A stretch of DNA of 64,000 bases from Asaia bogorensis NBRC 16594. GTDB taxonomy: Bacteria; Pseudomonadota; Alphaproteobacteria; Acetobacterales; Acetobacteraceae. Position 1 is the stretch's first letter, and each line of letters opens with the position of its first letter. The notes beneath the pieces were generated by a model that saw nothing but the letters and a program-made list of their open reading frames with translations, had not been told where the DNA came from and ran no database searches. Shown piece by piece: positions 18,010 through 26,526 of the stretch. Both the position numbers and the translations under genes were made by a program. Where the stretch lies: positions 2,415,001-2,479,000 of the forward strand of contig NZ_AP014690.1 in NCBI RefSeq assembly GCF_001547995.1. Reading direction: 5' to 3'.

Positions 18010-18783
18010 GTGCCCTCAGCGCCTTCGGGCATGGCAGGCGCGCCACAGGCTGTGATCAGGGTGGAGAAGCTGGTCAAATCCTACGGGGATCGGCAGGTTG
18101 TCTCGGGTCTGGATTTCACGGTCGCTCGCGGTGAGATTTTCGCCTTTCTGGGGCCCAACGGCGCAGGCAAGACCACCACGATCAAGATGCTGACCACCCT
18201 GCTTCCCCCTGATAGCGGACGCATCCTGTTGAATGGCATCGATCTGGCCAATGACCCGATGGAAGCCAGGCGTCATTTCGGCGTGGTCTTCCAGGAATGT
18301 ACCCTGGACCCTGCCATGACCGTGCAGGAGAATCTCTGGATCCATTGCGCTTTCTACCGCATCCCGCGTGCCGAGAGAGCGTCACGTATTGCAGACGCGC
18401 TAACCCTGTTCGATATGACGGACCACGCGCGGCAGATGGTCAGGACCCTGAGTGGCGGTCTCAAGCGGCGGGTCGAGATCGCCAGATCCCTGCTGCACCG
18501 CCCAGCCCTGATTTTTCTGGATGAGCCGACTCTCGGGCTCGACCCGCAATCACGGCGTGTGCTGTGGGATCATCTACAGGCGTTGCAGGCCCATCAGGGT
18601 ACGACCATTTTCCTGACGAGCCATTATCTCGATGAGGTCGAACGCGTTGCACAGAGCGTCGCTGTGATCAAACAAGGACGCATCCTGACCCAAGGCGCGG
18701 TCAGCGCTGTGATGGATCATGCCCAGCAAGGTTCGCTGGAAGACAGCTTCCTCTCTCTGACCGCCGGGGAAGAGCCGCGTTGA
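18010..18783 (+). CDS. ABC exporter ATP-binding subunit, DrrA-like
   Basis: Cytoplasmic ATPase of a two-part exporter. Walker A is GPNGAGKTT, the Q-loop lies in VVFQECTLD, the signature is LSGGLKRRVEIARSL, Walker B is LIFLDEPTLGLD and the switch His is in TSHYLDE. After the core comes a short C-terminal tail ending in SLEDSFLSL, as in DrrA/CcmA-type antibiotic and polysaccharide exporters. I chose GTG 18010 because GGAG lies 6 nt upstream. A TTG at 17947 overlapping the glycosyltransferase stop would add a 21-residue Pro-rich tail, and ATG 18031 is also possible. It overlaps the permease start. Exporting the NRPS/GT product is the inference from context. Confidence 0.88.
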   Translation: MPSAPSGMAGAPQAVIRVEKLVKSYGDRQVVSGLDFTVARGEIFAFLGPNGAGKTTTIKMLTTLLPPDSGRILLNGIDLANDPMEARRHFGVVFQECTLDPAMTVQENLWIHCAFYRIPRAERASRIADALTLFDMTDHARQMVRTLSGGLKRRVEIARSLLHRPALIFLDEPTLGLDPQSRRVLWDHLQALQAHQGTTIFLTSHYLDEVERVAQSVAVIKQGRILTQGAVSAVMDHAQQGSLEDSFLSLTAGEEPR

Positions 18784-19532
18784 TGATCGATGTCATCTAT
18801 AATTTATGGCTCAGGCAAATCAGGAGCTTCTTGCGTGCGCGAGGCCGGCTGATTTCGGCGCTGGCACAGCCTTTCCTGTTTCTCGTTGCCCTCGGTCTGG
18901 GCTTTGCGCCAGTTTTTCGCAAGGCGGGCGAAGGGGATTATTTCACGTTCCTCGCACCGGGTGTGGTGGGCGCAGGTATCCTGTTCAACACGGTCTATTC
19001 AGGTGCGGATTTGCTGTGGGACAGGCAGTTCGGGTTCATCAAGGAGACACTGGTCTCGCCGGTTTCCCGACACTGGATCCTGCTCGGGCGTGCGCTGGGT
19101 GTGGCAAGTGTCGCGTTGATCCAGGCTATCATCGTGAGTGTGATATGCCTGACACTGGCAGGTGTTCTCCCTTCACCCGCCCATCTGGCGCTCGCCTTAG
19201 CCTTTGCCCTGCTTCTGGCTTTGCTCTTTGCCTTTTTCGGCTCGGTGCTGGGCTCCGTCATGAGCGATGCCCAAAGCTTTTCACAAACCGTCAATTTTAT
19301 CCTGACGCCGCTTTTCTATCTTTCCGGCGCTGTCTTCCCCCTTGAAGGGCAGAGCCGCCTTATCAGGGGACTCGCCTTCAGCAACCCGCTGACCTACGGC
19401 ATTGACGGCATGAGAGGCGCCCTGACCGGCCACGCTATGCTGGACCCACTTTTGTCCCTGTCGGTGCTCGGCGTCACAACCCTTCTTATGGCTCTTGCCG
19501 CCCAGATAGCGTTCTCCCGCATTCGGCCCTGA
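18783..19532 (+). CDS. ABC-2 type permease, DrrB-like
   Basis: 249 residues with six predicted membrane segments. The first follows RLISALAQPFLFLVALGLGFAP; later ones include VASVALIQAIIVSVICLTLAGVL, LALAFALLLALLFAFFGSVLG and a hydrophobic C-terminal end. The block FSQTVNFILTPLFYLSGAVFPL is the ABC-2/DrrB signature. Translation is coupled: the ATPase stop and this ATG share bases (TGATG at 18781-18785). Together with the ATPase it forms a complete exporter. The gene ends 11 nt from the convergent symporter gene and closes the four-gene cluster that starts with the NRPS. Confidence 0.88.
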   Translation: MIDVIYNLWLRQIRSFLRARGRLISALAQPFLFLVALGLGFAPVFRKAGEGDYFTFLAPGVVGAGILFNTVYSGADLLWDRQFGFIKETLVSPVSRHWILLGRALGVASVALIQAIIVSVICLTLAGVLPSPAHLALALAFALLLALLFAFFGSVLGSVMSDAQSFSQTVNFILTPLFYLSGAVFPLEGQSRLIRGLAFSNPLTYGIDGMRGALTGHAMLDPLLSLSVLGVTTLLMALAAQIAFSRIRP

Positions 19533-19543
19533 CCCTTCAGAGA

Positions 19544-20956
19544 TCAGGCGCCTTTGGCCTTCCTCCCCATTTCGCCGTGGCAGACAGAATCCCTGCGCGG
19601 CAGTCCGGCCTGAAACAGTATCGCACCATTGACCAGCAAACCCGGAAGAGCCGGACTCAGACCAAAGGGGCCCCAGTCCAAGGCGAAAACCACGCCACCC
19701 GATACAAGCCCGAGGAACAGGGCAGCAAGCAGCCGTCCAGGGGAAACGCGATATCCCGTCACGCAAAGCAGCACGGCGGGTAGGAGCTGCACCAGCCCTA
19801 CATAGAACAGCCGGTTGAGTGTCACGATCAGCGCGGTATGCAGGGCAGCTGTCAGCACGGAAAGGCCAAGATAGAGCGCAATGATGGCCAGACCCGTACG
19901 CTTTTGCGCAGGGGCAGAAAGATGCGGCGTGAAACTGCCGGTGACGATCGCCGCAAGGCTGAGGCACACCGCCCCGAGCCAGACGAGCGCGGTCAGGGCC
20001 ACTGCGCCTGAGACGATCCCGACACCCCACCCCGGCAGAAGATGCGACGCTACCGAGAGAAAGACTGAGTCGGGCCGTCCCATAATGACGGGATGGGTCA
20101 GGCCGAAACACGCAATGACGACCAGCAGCGGAAACAGCACCATATAGAGCGGCATCCAGATCTGGGCCCGTCTGATGGTTTGCGGATCGCGGGCCGAGAA
20201 GACAGCGGCAGCGGTTTGTGGCGCAATGCAAAAGCCGAAAGCCTGCGTCACGATCGTGCTCATGATCATCACACAGGTCGAAAAAGGATGTGGACTGGCA
20301 CCACGCAGCGCCACGTTGAGAGGGCGCGTCGCCTGATGGGGCCAGGCCAAGAGGGCTGCAAACGCCACGCAGACGATGGAGAGCAGGATCAGGCCATCCT
20401 TCAATGCCGCACTCAGCGCCGCACCACGCAATCCGGCACCCGCCACAAAAAGGAACGCCAGCAATGCTGCGAACGCACTGAGCATGATAGGGGAAACCGG
20501 TAGGGCAAGGGTCGAGAATACCGCATCCAGGCCTATGAACTGCATGGTCCCCAGCGGGAGCATCAGAATAACGAGCACAAGGCCCGTCACACGCCCGACA
20601 AGCGTACTCCGGAAATACCCCCCCAGCATGTCTGGCAGGGTTATGGCGCCCAGGCGGTTTCCCACCCGCCATAACCGGGGATACAGCACCATCCCGACCG
20701 GGAAGGCGAGCAGGATATACCCGACAAACCACAATGCCACGTCGATGGAACCGCTCGCGGCGATACCTCCGGGAAAGCCCAAAACCGAACCGATCGAATA
20801 GGTCTCGCCCACTGAAAGCAGAAAGAAGAGCGCAACGCCGAACTGCCCTCGTGCGGCAAAAAAGGCGCGAGGGTCACGGGTGACGCCGCTTCTGAGCGGC
20901 GCGCAGGCCAAACCCAGGGCGAGCAGGAGGACGAGAACGAAACCCGCCACTCTCAA
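19544..20956 (-). CDS. Sodium:solute symporter family transporter
   Basis: 470 residues and about 12-13 membrane helices. SSS features are the N-terminal GQFGVALFFLLSVGETYSIGSVLGFPGG, a periplasm-exposed loop, and LPDMLGGYFRS after helix 2-3, which matches the symporter family. Transport is presumably driven by Na+ or H+. The substrate cannot be read; relatives carry carboxylates, amino acids or sugars. The start is a TTG (20956) with a strong GGAGGGG upstream, overlapping the stop of the DUF3311 gene; a GTG two codons later is the alternative. The pairing with a DUF3311 protein is typical of this subgroup, where both form one transporter unit. It is convergent with the ABC exporter genes and not obviously part of that cluster. 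Confidence 0.88.
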   Translation of the reverse strand: MRVAGFVLVLLLALGLACAPLRSGVTRDPRAFFAARGQFGVALFFLLSVGETYSIGSVLGFPGGIAASGSIDVALWFVGYILLAFPVGMVLYPRLWRVGNRLGAITLPDMLGGYFRSTLVGRVTGLVLVILMLPLGTMQFIGLDAVFSTLALPVSPIMLSAFAALLAFLFVAGAGLRGAALSAALKDGLILLSIVCVAFAALLAWPHQATRPLNVALRGASPHPFSTCVMIMSTIVTQAFGFCIAPQTAAAVFSARDPQTIRRAQIWMPLYMVLFPLLVVIACFGLTHPVIMGRPDSVFLSVASHLLPGWGVGIVSGAVALTALVWLGAVCLSLAAIVTGSFTPHLSAPAQKRTGLAIIALYLGLSVLTAALHTALIVTLNRLFYVGLVQLLPAVLLCVTGYRVSPGRLLAALFLGLVSGGVVFALDWGPFGLSPALPGLLVNGAILFQAGLPRRDSVCHGEMGRKAKGA

Positions 20957-21192
20957 CGTTCTGCCCCTCCGACAGGTGCAGCATCATCGTTAAGGGGCCC
21001 CATGGGCCGGAGTGCAAGGGCAAGGCAGAGTGTCGTGAACGGCAGACAGGCAAACAGCCACCACAGGCTCACTGGCACACCAAGCAGCCGCCATGAGGCC
21101 CCATAAAGAAAAGGCATGGGCAGCAGAACCGCGCAGAACGGGGCTCCCACCAGCAGGAGACGTTGCCCGTGAAGGGAAAAGCGGGGCGACAT
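20953..21192 (-). CDS. DUF3311-like small membrane protein, symporter partner
   Basis: 79 residues from the ATG at 21192, with two membrane helices (LLLVGAPFCAVLLPMPFLYG and LWWLFACLPFTTLCLALAL). Size, position just before an SSS transporter and the 'P..YG....LG.P....W' pattern match DUF3311 subunits. The upstream ATG at 21237 would add residues that are not membrane-like. Its stop overlaps the symporter start, so the two are co-translated. Assignment rests on context and topology, not on detailed identity. Confidence 0.7.
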   Translation of the reverse strand: MSPRFSLHGQRLLLVGAPFCAVLLPMPFLYGASWRLLGVPVSLWWLFACLPFTTLCLALALRPMGPLNDDAAPVGGAER

Positions 21193-21376
21193 GGCACACT
21201 CGGGTTCAGGAGACCGGAACGCCCGACATAACGGCAAGTGCCATCATGGGGCCAGCCCTGAATATCACGCCTGAATTGCCACTCAGACAAACGAAGCAGA
21301 CAGGGCGTCTGCCTCGCTGGCAAAGCACCTCCCCTTCATCTACTCCTGCAAGGCAGCAGCGCGGTAGGGTGGTGGC

Positions 21377-22060
21377 TCAGAGCTCCGCCCACTGACGCAG
21401 CAGGTTGTGATAGGTCGAGGTCAGCCCGAGCACACCCGGATGATCATCGGGGAGAGCCTTGCGGGTCTCGATGATCGAACGGTCGAAGTCGTACAGAAGG
21501 GCACGCTTCGTATCGTCGCGCACCATGGACTGGCTCCAGAAAAACGAGGCCCAGCGTGAGCCGCGTGTCACCTCGCTCACGCGATGCAGGCTGGTAGACG
21601 GATACAGCACCATGTCACCAGCGGGCAGTTTGACACGCTGCTCACCATAAGTGTCCTGAATCACCAGTTCACCCCCGTCATATTCATCCGGCCCGGTGAT
21701 GAAGAGCGTTGAGGACACATCGGTCCGGATTCTGAAGCCGCTCTCGGGAATGGGGCGTATGGCGTTATCGACATGGGCGCCGAATTTCATGCCCACATCG
21801 TAGCGGTTGAAGAGCGGCGGGAAGACGCGCAGCGGCAGGGCGGCACTATTGAACACGGGGTTTCGTCCCAGCGCCCGCAACACGATCTCGCCCAGTTCGC
21901 GCGAGGTCTCGCAATCCTGAGGCACCTGAAGGTTGTGCTTGGCTTTTGCCGATTGCTGCCCGGCGGTCACCTTGCCGTCCAGCCACGACGCCTGCTCAAG
22001 CGTCTGACGGCAATGACGCAGCTCTTCAGGTGTCAGGACATTGGGAATATGAACCAGCAT
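21377..22060 (-). CDS. piuC: Fe(II)/2-oxoglutarate-dependent dioxygenase, PiuC/YbiX (PKHD-type hydroxylase)
   Basis: 227 residues, as expected for PiuC/YbiX. The start at 22060 has AGGAGAG 7 nt upstream and matches the family N terminus ([14 protein letters not shown]); an ATG at 22078 is less likely. Metal ligands are H96 and D98 ([10 protein letters not shown]) and H159 (LHRVSEV), and R169 binds 2-oxoglutarate. Family members are iron-regulated and usually neighbour a Fiu/PiuA catecholate receptor. Here the receptor and its Sel1 partner lie 15 kb away, and piuC is instead divergent from exbBD-tonB across a Fur-like site (22094-22108). Its substrate is not known. Family certain, symbol by homology. 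Confidence 0.92.
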   Translation of the reverse strand: MLVHIPNVLTPEELRHCRQTLEQASWLDGKVTAGQQSAKAKHNLQVPQDCETSRELGEIVLRALGRNPVFNSAALPLRVFPPLFNRYDVGMKFGAHVDNAIRPIPESGFRIRTDVSSTLFITGPDEYDGGELVIQDTYGEQRVKLPAGDMVLYPSTSLHRVSEVTRGSRWASFFWSQSMVRDDTKRALLYDFDRSIIETRKALPDDHPGVLGLTSTYHNLLRQWAEL

Positions 22061-22093
22061 GAGCGCTCTCCTGTGCAATCGCTTTCTTGTAAT

Positions 22094-22108
22094 TGAGAAT
22101 GAATCTGA
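22094..22108. promoter_or_regulatory. Fur-box-like site between piuC and exbBD-tonB
   Basis: TGAGAATGAATCTGA matches 10 of 14 defined positions of the 7-1-7 Fur model TGATAAT-N-ATTATCA. It sits 34 nt upstream of piuC and 92 nt upstream of exbB, placed to control both iron-uptake units. Confidence 0.5.
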
Positions 22109-22199
22109 TTAACAGGGACTCAGCGGATGGTTACATCCCGTAACAAGAGCAAAATGTCCCCGGATGGGTGACCGCCCCTCAGAATGACAGGAGAGCCCC

Positions 22200-22952
22200 A
22201 TGGCTGCGCCCGCTGGCGACCTCGCCTCACTTCCCTTTACCCCGTGGGAAATGTTCCTCGGTGCCGGCCCCGTCGTGCGCTTCGTCATGATGCTGCTGAT
22301 CGTGGCCTGCGTGATCAGCTGGGCGGTGTTTATCGCCAAGGTCGTTGAGGTCATGCGTGTCAGGCGTGCACTGTCACAGGCCGAACTGAAGCTGGAAAAT
22401 GCAGCCTCGCTTGCCGAGTCCCAGTCGCTTTGCCCCGATATCGGCATCGTCCGCGCCCTGCTGCTCGCAGCCTCCAATGAATGGACACGCTCTGCCGATG
22501 TGCTGGAAGACCGCGAAGGGCTGAAAGAGCGCATCATGCTGCATCTTGAGCGTCTGGAAGCCGCAGAGGGGCGTCGCCTGATGCGCGGCACGGGAATTCT
22601 GGCTACGATCGGCGCGACATCGCCGTTTATCGGGCTTTTCGGCACGGTATGGGGCATCATGACCTCGTTCACCGGTATTGCCGCCACGAAGGCCACGAGC
22701 CTTGCTGTGGTCGCCCCCGGCATTGCCGAGGCCCTTCTTGCCACGGCGCTTGGGCTCGTGGCGGCCATCCCAGCCGTCGTGATCTATAATTTCCTGTCGC
22801 GACAGTGCCTTGGCTGCAAGGCGCAGGTGGGTGATCTCACCGCGCTCATCCTGCGTCTCGTCTCACGCGACTTGAGCCGCCTGCATGTGCAGGGCGGCGG
22901 TGGGCAGGTGCTGCGCTTTGCAACACCGCGTGCCGAGCAGGCCGGGCGCTGA
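22200..22952 (+). CDS. exbB: ExbB/TolQ-type proton channel subunit
   Basis: 250 residues, inner membrane. The first helix is FVMMLLIVACVISWAVFIAKVVEV; after a cytoplasmic loop, the second and third helices are TGILATIGATSPFIGLFGTVWGIMTSF and APGIAEALLATALGLVAAIPAVVIYNF. GTVWGIM and the conserved Thr/Pro around GATSPFIG line the proton path in ExbB/TolQ/MotA. AGGAGAG lies upstream of the ATG. It is first of three overlapping or abutting genes ending in tonB, so ExbB rather than TolQ is chosen; no tolA, tolB or pal is nearby. With ExbD it uses the proton gradient to energise TonB-dependent receptors such as the one at 4.1-6.4 kb. A Fur-like site precedes it. Confidence 0.93.
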   Translation: MAAPAGDLASLPFTPWEMFLGAGPVVRFVMMLLIVACVISWAVFIAKVVEVMRVRRALSQAELKLENAASLAESQSLCPDIGIVRALLLAASNEWTRSADVLEDREGLKERIMLHLERLEAAEGRRLMRGTGILATIGATSPFIGLFGTVWGIMTSFTGIAATKATSLAVVAPGIAEALLATALGLVAAIPAVVIYNFLSRQCLGCKAQVGDLTALILRLVSRDLSRLHVQGGGGQVLRFATPRAEQAGR

Positions 22953-22954
22953 CC

Positions 22955-23389
22955 ATGGCGTTGCGTATGCGTCATGCCGACGATACGGCGCTTGATGCCC
23001 ATGAGCTGAACGTGACACCGCTGATCGATGTCATGCTCGTGCTTCTGGTTATCTTCATGGTGACGGCACCGCTAAGCACGGTCAACGTTCCGGTGGATTT
23101 GCCCTCCTCAACCCAGAAACCTGCCCCGCGTCCGGCCAATCCGATTTTCGTCACGGTGAAGGCCGACAAATCCCTGGCTCTGGGTGAGGACGATATCAGC
23201 AATGAGGCGCTTCCCCTGCGCCTCATGACCCTGACGAACGGCCACAAGGATGAACGCATCTTCCTGCGCGCAGACAAGACCGTGGATTACGAGACGCTGA
23301 TGAAAACCATGGATCTGCTGCGCAAGGCAGGGTTCCTGAAGGTGGCGCTCGTCAATCTGCAAGGTCAGGAGGAGGGCGACGAACCGTGA
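22955..23389 (+). CDS. exbD: ExbD/TolR-type biopolymer transport protein
   Basis: 144 residues. One N-terminal membrane helix (LNVTPLIDVMLVLLVIFMVTAPL) contains the conserved proton-carrying Asp in PLIDVMLVLL. It is followed by a periplasmic domain with VDLPSS, a typical ILRADKTVDYETLMKTMDLLRKAGFLKVALV-like end and no signal peptide. It begins 2 nt after exbB and its last codons overlap the GTG start of tonB. It works in complex with ExbB and TonB at the inner membrane. Confidence 0.93.
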   Translation: MALRMRHADDTALDAHELNVTPLIDVMLVLLVIFMVTAPLSTVNVPVDLPSSTQKPAPRPANPIFVTVKADKSLALGEDDISNEALPLRLMTLTNGHKDERIFLRADKTVDYETLMKTMDLLRKAGFLKVALVNLQGQEEGDEP

Positions 23390-24270
23390 CCGCAAGGCGT
23401 TATCGCACGGCGCCAGCCACCCCGGCAGTGACTTCACCCGCAGCAGGAGACATGCTGTCCTTTCGCGCTGTCTACCAGCTTCATCAGAAGCTTGAGGGGC
23501 AGAGGCAAAGGCGTCTTGGTGGCTGCTCTACACTCGCCATCCTTGCCTTGACGGGTCTCGGGATCTGGACAGCCTCGACGCTGCGGGCAACCCCGCCCCT
23601 TCCCTATGCGCCCCCGCCTGCTGCGATCGCCATCGATCTTGCACCCGAGCCCGCCAGTATTCCTTCACCGCCCCAGGAGCGGCCGCCCGGGCCGCCTCAG
23701 GTCGCCACGCCGGAACTGCCCGCGCCTGAAAAACCTCCCGAAATCATGGCTCCTCCGTCGCCCGCACCCCTGCCGCCCGTGCCGGTGCCTGCCAGAATCA
23801 AGGTGCCGCCGGTGCGCCGCAAGGTAACGCCCACACCGCCCGTACCGCGCCACGTCGCTCCACTCGTGCCAACGCAGTCGACAGCGAATACCGCACCCCC
23901 ACCTTCGGATGCGCCCCCATCAACCGTATCGGCCACCAGCGCCAAGGGAGCGCCTTCGACGCGGGAAATGTCGCAGGCCAAGGCAAGCTGGCAGGGCAGT
24001 CTTCTGGCGCGGCTTGAACGTTTCAAGCGCTATCCGGCACAGGCACAGGCCGAGCATCAGGAAGGAACGGTGATGCTGCGCTTTACGATGGACCGCAAAG
24101 GCCATGTGCTCTCAGCCAGTCTCGTCAGACCGACCGGCTATGCCCTGCTGGATAACGAGACCCTCGCGCTTGTCCGGCGCGCCGAACCTCTGCCTGCCCC
24201 GCCCGACACCATACCGGGTGCCACACTGAGCCTTACCGTTCCTGTGGAATTCTATATGGAGGAACACTGA
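23386..24270 (+). CDS. tonB: TonB energy transducer
   Basis: 294 residues, GTG start overlapping the exbD stop. It has a cytoplasmic N terminus, then a single anchor helix (STLAILALTGLGIWTAST, about 48-65) that follows a Leu/Arg-rich stretch. A long Pro-rich spacer (roughly residues 70-175, with PPSPAPLPPVPVPAR) spans the periplasm. The C-terminal domain (about 200-294) has WQGSLLARLERFKRYPAQAQ, GTVMLRFTMDRKGHVLSASLVRPTGYALLDNETLALVRRAEPLP, the hallmark TonB C-terminal fold. It transmits ExbBD energy to outer-membrane receptors. The iron-linked piuC gene is divergent, which suggests this TonB serves iron uptake. Confidence 0.93.
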   Translation: MTARRYRTAPATPAVTSPAAGDMLSFRAVYQLHQKLEGQRQRRLGGCSTLAILALTGLGIWTASTLRATPPLPYAPPPAAIAIDLAPEPASIPSPPQERPPGPPQVATPELPAPEKPPEIMAPPSPAPLPPVPVPARIKVPPVRRKVTPTPPVPRHVAPLVPTQSTANTAPPPSDAPPSTVSATSAKGAPSTREMSQAKASWQGSLLARLERFKRYPAQAQAEHQEGTVMLRFTMDRKGHVLSASLVRPTGYALLDNETLALVRRAEPLPAPPDTIPGATLSLTVPVEFYMEEH

Positions 24271-24291
24271 TCGAACGGCCGGAAGGGGCAT

Positions 24292-24315
24292 GTCGGGTCA
24301 ATTAAGCGACCCGAC
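24292..24315 (+). terminator. Hairpin after tonB
   Basis: GTCGGGTC (24292-24299) and GACCCGAC (24308-24315) pair perfectly around an 8-nt AT-rich loop, 21 nt after tonB. No U tract follows, so the strength is uncertain. The remaining 190 nt before mlaE show no gene. Confidence 0.5.
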
Positions 24316-24504
24316 CGCCGCCAGCCGGAACGGTGTGCAGTGATCACATATCGGGCAGCCTGCCCCCAGGTGGGGCCCGCTGTTCTTGCGCGGGCGCAGT
24401 CTTGCCCTCACAATACCACCGCATGATGGCAGCAAACCAAAAGCCTCCGCTACGGCCTCGACAACACGCCTTCTGTCTAGATACTCTGACAGCGTGACGG
24501 CCTG

Positions 24505-25728
24505 ATGCGTCAAACCCCCAACACCCCTGACACATCGCCTGTCCTGAACGCGCGTCCAACGGCCGACACGGCAGGGACGATGCCAACCGGCCGGTTTGAG
24601 ATCATCCCGCCCCCTGATCGCATGACGCAGGACGCGGCATCTCCCTCAGCACGACTCGTCCTGACAGGATCCTGGCTTAGCCATGATTCAGCATTGCCGG
24701 ACTGCACGGTTGAGGCACTCGCGCCGATGGGCGAGGCCACTACACTGGCCTGCGATGTCTCCGGCGTTACGGGCTGGGATACCGGGCTGATCGCGTTTCT
24801 GTGGGATGTGCGCCGCCTGTGCGATGCGTCACAGCGCGTGTTTGACGCCACGCTCCTGCCGCATCCGATGCAGCAATTGCTTGATTTGCTTCCTGATCAG
24901 GCTGGCCCCGCGACCCCGAAGAGAAAACCCCGCCAGCCCGTTCTCGAACATGTCGGGGGCAAGGCGATTGATGTGTTCGCCGAGACGGGAATCGTGGCTG
25001 GCATGGCCTCACGCACGGCGTTGGCGGCGTTCCGCTCGCTGTTCCGGCGTGTTGGCCTGCGGCGCAGTGACCTGTTTTCCGATCTGTTCAATGCTGGCCC
25101 GTCAGCCCTGCTGATCGTCGGTGTGGTCAATTTTCTTGTGGGTGCCATTCTAGCCTTTGTCGGTGCCGTACAGCTGCAGAAATTCGCCGCAGGTATCTAT
25201 GTCGCCAGCCTGGTCGGCATTGCGACCGTGCGCGAAATGGCAGCGGTCATGACGGCCATCATCATGGCCGGGCGCACAGGCGGGGCCTATGCCGCACGCA
25301 TATCCACCATGCAGGGCAATGAGGAAATCGACGCGCTGAAGGTTTTCGGCATCTCGGTTTCTTCCTACCTCATTCTGCCCGCTGTGCTCTCGCTCGTCGT
25401 CACCATGCCGTTTCTCTATCTCTATGGCTGTCTGATTGGCATGCTGGGCGGTTATGTGGTGGCCATATCGATGCTCGACATCACGAGCCTTGGCTATTTT
25501 CATCAGACCGTCATTGCCTTTGGCATCGGCCAGTTCATCTTCGGCTTCGTCAAGAGCATCGTGTTTGGCGCGTTCATCGGGCTGACGAGCTGCCGCATCG
25601 GCCTCAAGGCTGGGCGATCGGCGGCGGATGTCGGTATTGCCGCAACACGGGCCGTGGTGATTGGTATTGTCGGGGTCATCGCGCTCGATGCCATCTTTGC
25701 TGTCATCGCCAATAGTCTGGGGGTCTGA
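24505..25728 (+). CDS. MlaE-type lipid ABC permease with N-terminal STAS-like domain
   Basis: 407 residues, longer than E. coli MlaE (about 260). The N-terminal part, about 40-130, looks like a STAS domain (ARLVLTGSW, TLACDVSGVTGWDTGLIAFLWDVRRLC). The permease part starts near 190 (FNAGPSALLIVGVVNFLVGAILAFVGAVQLQKFA) and contains VREMAAVMTAIIMAGRTGGAYAARISTMQGNEEIDAL, the MlaE signature, then further helices to the C terminus. STAS-fused permeases are common in Mla systems whose MlaB is not a separate gene. It is first of a four-gene operon with ATPase, MCE protein and lipoprotein. Moves glycerophospholipid or similar lipid between membranes; direction not deducible. Confidence 0.9.
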   Translation: MRQTPNTPDTSPVLNARPTADTAGTMPTGRFEIIPPPDRMTQDAASPSARLVLTGSWLSHDSALPDCTVEALAPMGEATTLACDVSGVTGWDTGLIAFLWDVRRLCDASQRVFDATLLPHPMQQLLDLLPDQAGPATPKRKPRQPVLEHVGGKAIDVFAETGIVAGMASRTALAAFRSLFRRVGLRRSDLFSDLFNAGPSALLIVGVVNFLVGAILAFVGAVQLQKFAAGIYVASLVGIATVREMAAVMTAIIMAGRTGGAYAARISTMQGNEEIDALKVFGISVSSYLILPAVLSLVVTMPFLYLYGCLIGMLGGYVVAISMLDITSLGYFHQTVIAFGIGQFIFGFVKSIVFGAFIGLTSCRIGLKAGRSAADVGIAATRAVVIGIVGVIALDAIFAVIANSLGV

Positions 25729-25731
25729 GCC

Positions 25732-26526
25732 ATGAGCCACGAGACAGACACACAGCCCCCTGCTCCCGCCATCCTGACAATGCAGGACGTGACCCTCGCT
25801 TTCGGCCCCAAGGTCATCCAGTCGCATATCGATCTATCGGTGCGGCGGGGCAGCATTTTCGCGGTGATGGGGGGCTCGGGCTGCGGCAAATCCACCCTGC
25901 TTAAAAGCATGATCGGTCTGCTGCGTCCCACTACGGGCCGCTTCATGGTTGGCGAGCAGGACTACTGGAAAGGCACGGATGCCGATCGCACGCAGATCAA
26001 TCACCGCTTTGGCGTGCTGTTCCAGAGCGGTGCCCTGTGGAGCTCCATGACTGTGGGCGAGAATGTCGCCCTGCCCCTGCAGATGTTCACCTCTCTCGAT
26101 GCCCGGGCCGTCAGACGGCTGGTGGAGCTCAAACTCGCTCTGGTGGGCCTGCTCGACGCCATCGATCTCGCACCGTCGGAAATCAGCGGCGGCATGCGCA
26201 AGCGCGCCGGCCTTGCTCGCGCTCTGGCCCTCGACCCCGATATCCTGTTTTTCGACGAGCCCTCTGCGGGGCTCGATCCGATCACCTCAGCGCGTCTGGA
26301 TGACCTCATCCTTAATCTGCGTGACGGTCTGGGCGCGACCATCGTCATCGTGAGCCATGAACTGCCCAGTCTGTTCAGTATCGCAGACGATGGCATTTTT
26401 CTCGATGCCATCACCAAGAGACCCATCGCCCACGGCTCGCCGCGCTTTCTGCGCGATCACTGCGACGACAGTCAGGTCCATGCTTTCATGAACCGGCAAC
26501 GCAACGAAGAAGGATCCCCCTCATGA
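25732..26526 (+). CDS. Mla/MCE-type ABC transporter ATP-binding protein
   Basis: 264 residues. Walker A GGSGCGKST, Q-loop FGVLFQSGALWSSMTVGENV (the MlaF pattern), signature ISGGMRKRAGLARALAL and Walker B ILFFDEPSAGLDPITSARLD. The MlaF-type block PLQMFTSLD precedes the signature. It begins 3 nt after the permease stop and its own stop overlaps the MCE gene (ATGA). Powers lipid transport by the permease at the inner membrane. Confidence 0.93.
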   Translation: MSHETDTQPPAPAILTMQDVTLAFGPKVIQSHIDLSVRRGSIFAVMGGSGCGKSTLLKSMIGLLRPTTGRFMVGEQDYWKGTDADRTQINHRFGVLFQSGALWSSMTVGENVALPLQMFTSLDARAVRRLVELKLALVGLLDAIDLAPSEISGGMRKRAGLARALALDPDILFFDEPSAGLDPITSARLDDLILNLRDGLGATIVIVSHELPSLFSIADDGIFLDAITKRPIAHGSPRFLRDHCDDSQVHAFMNRQRNEEGSPS

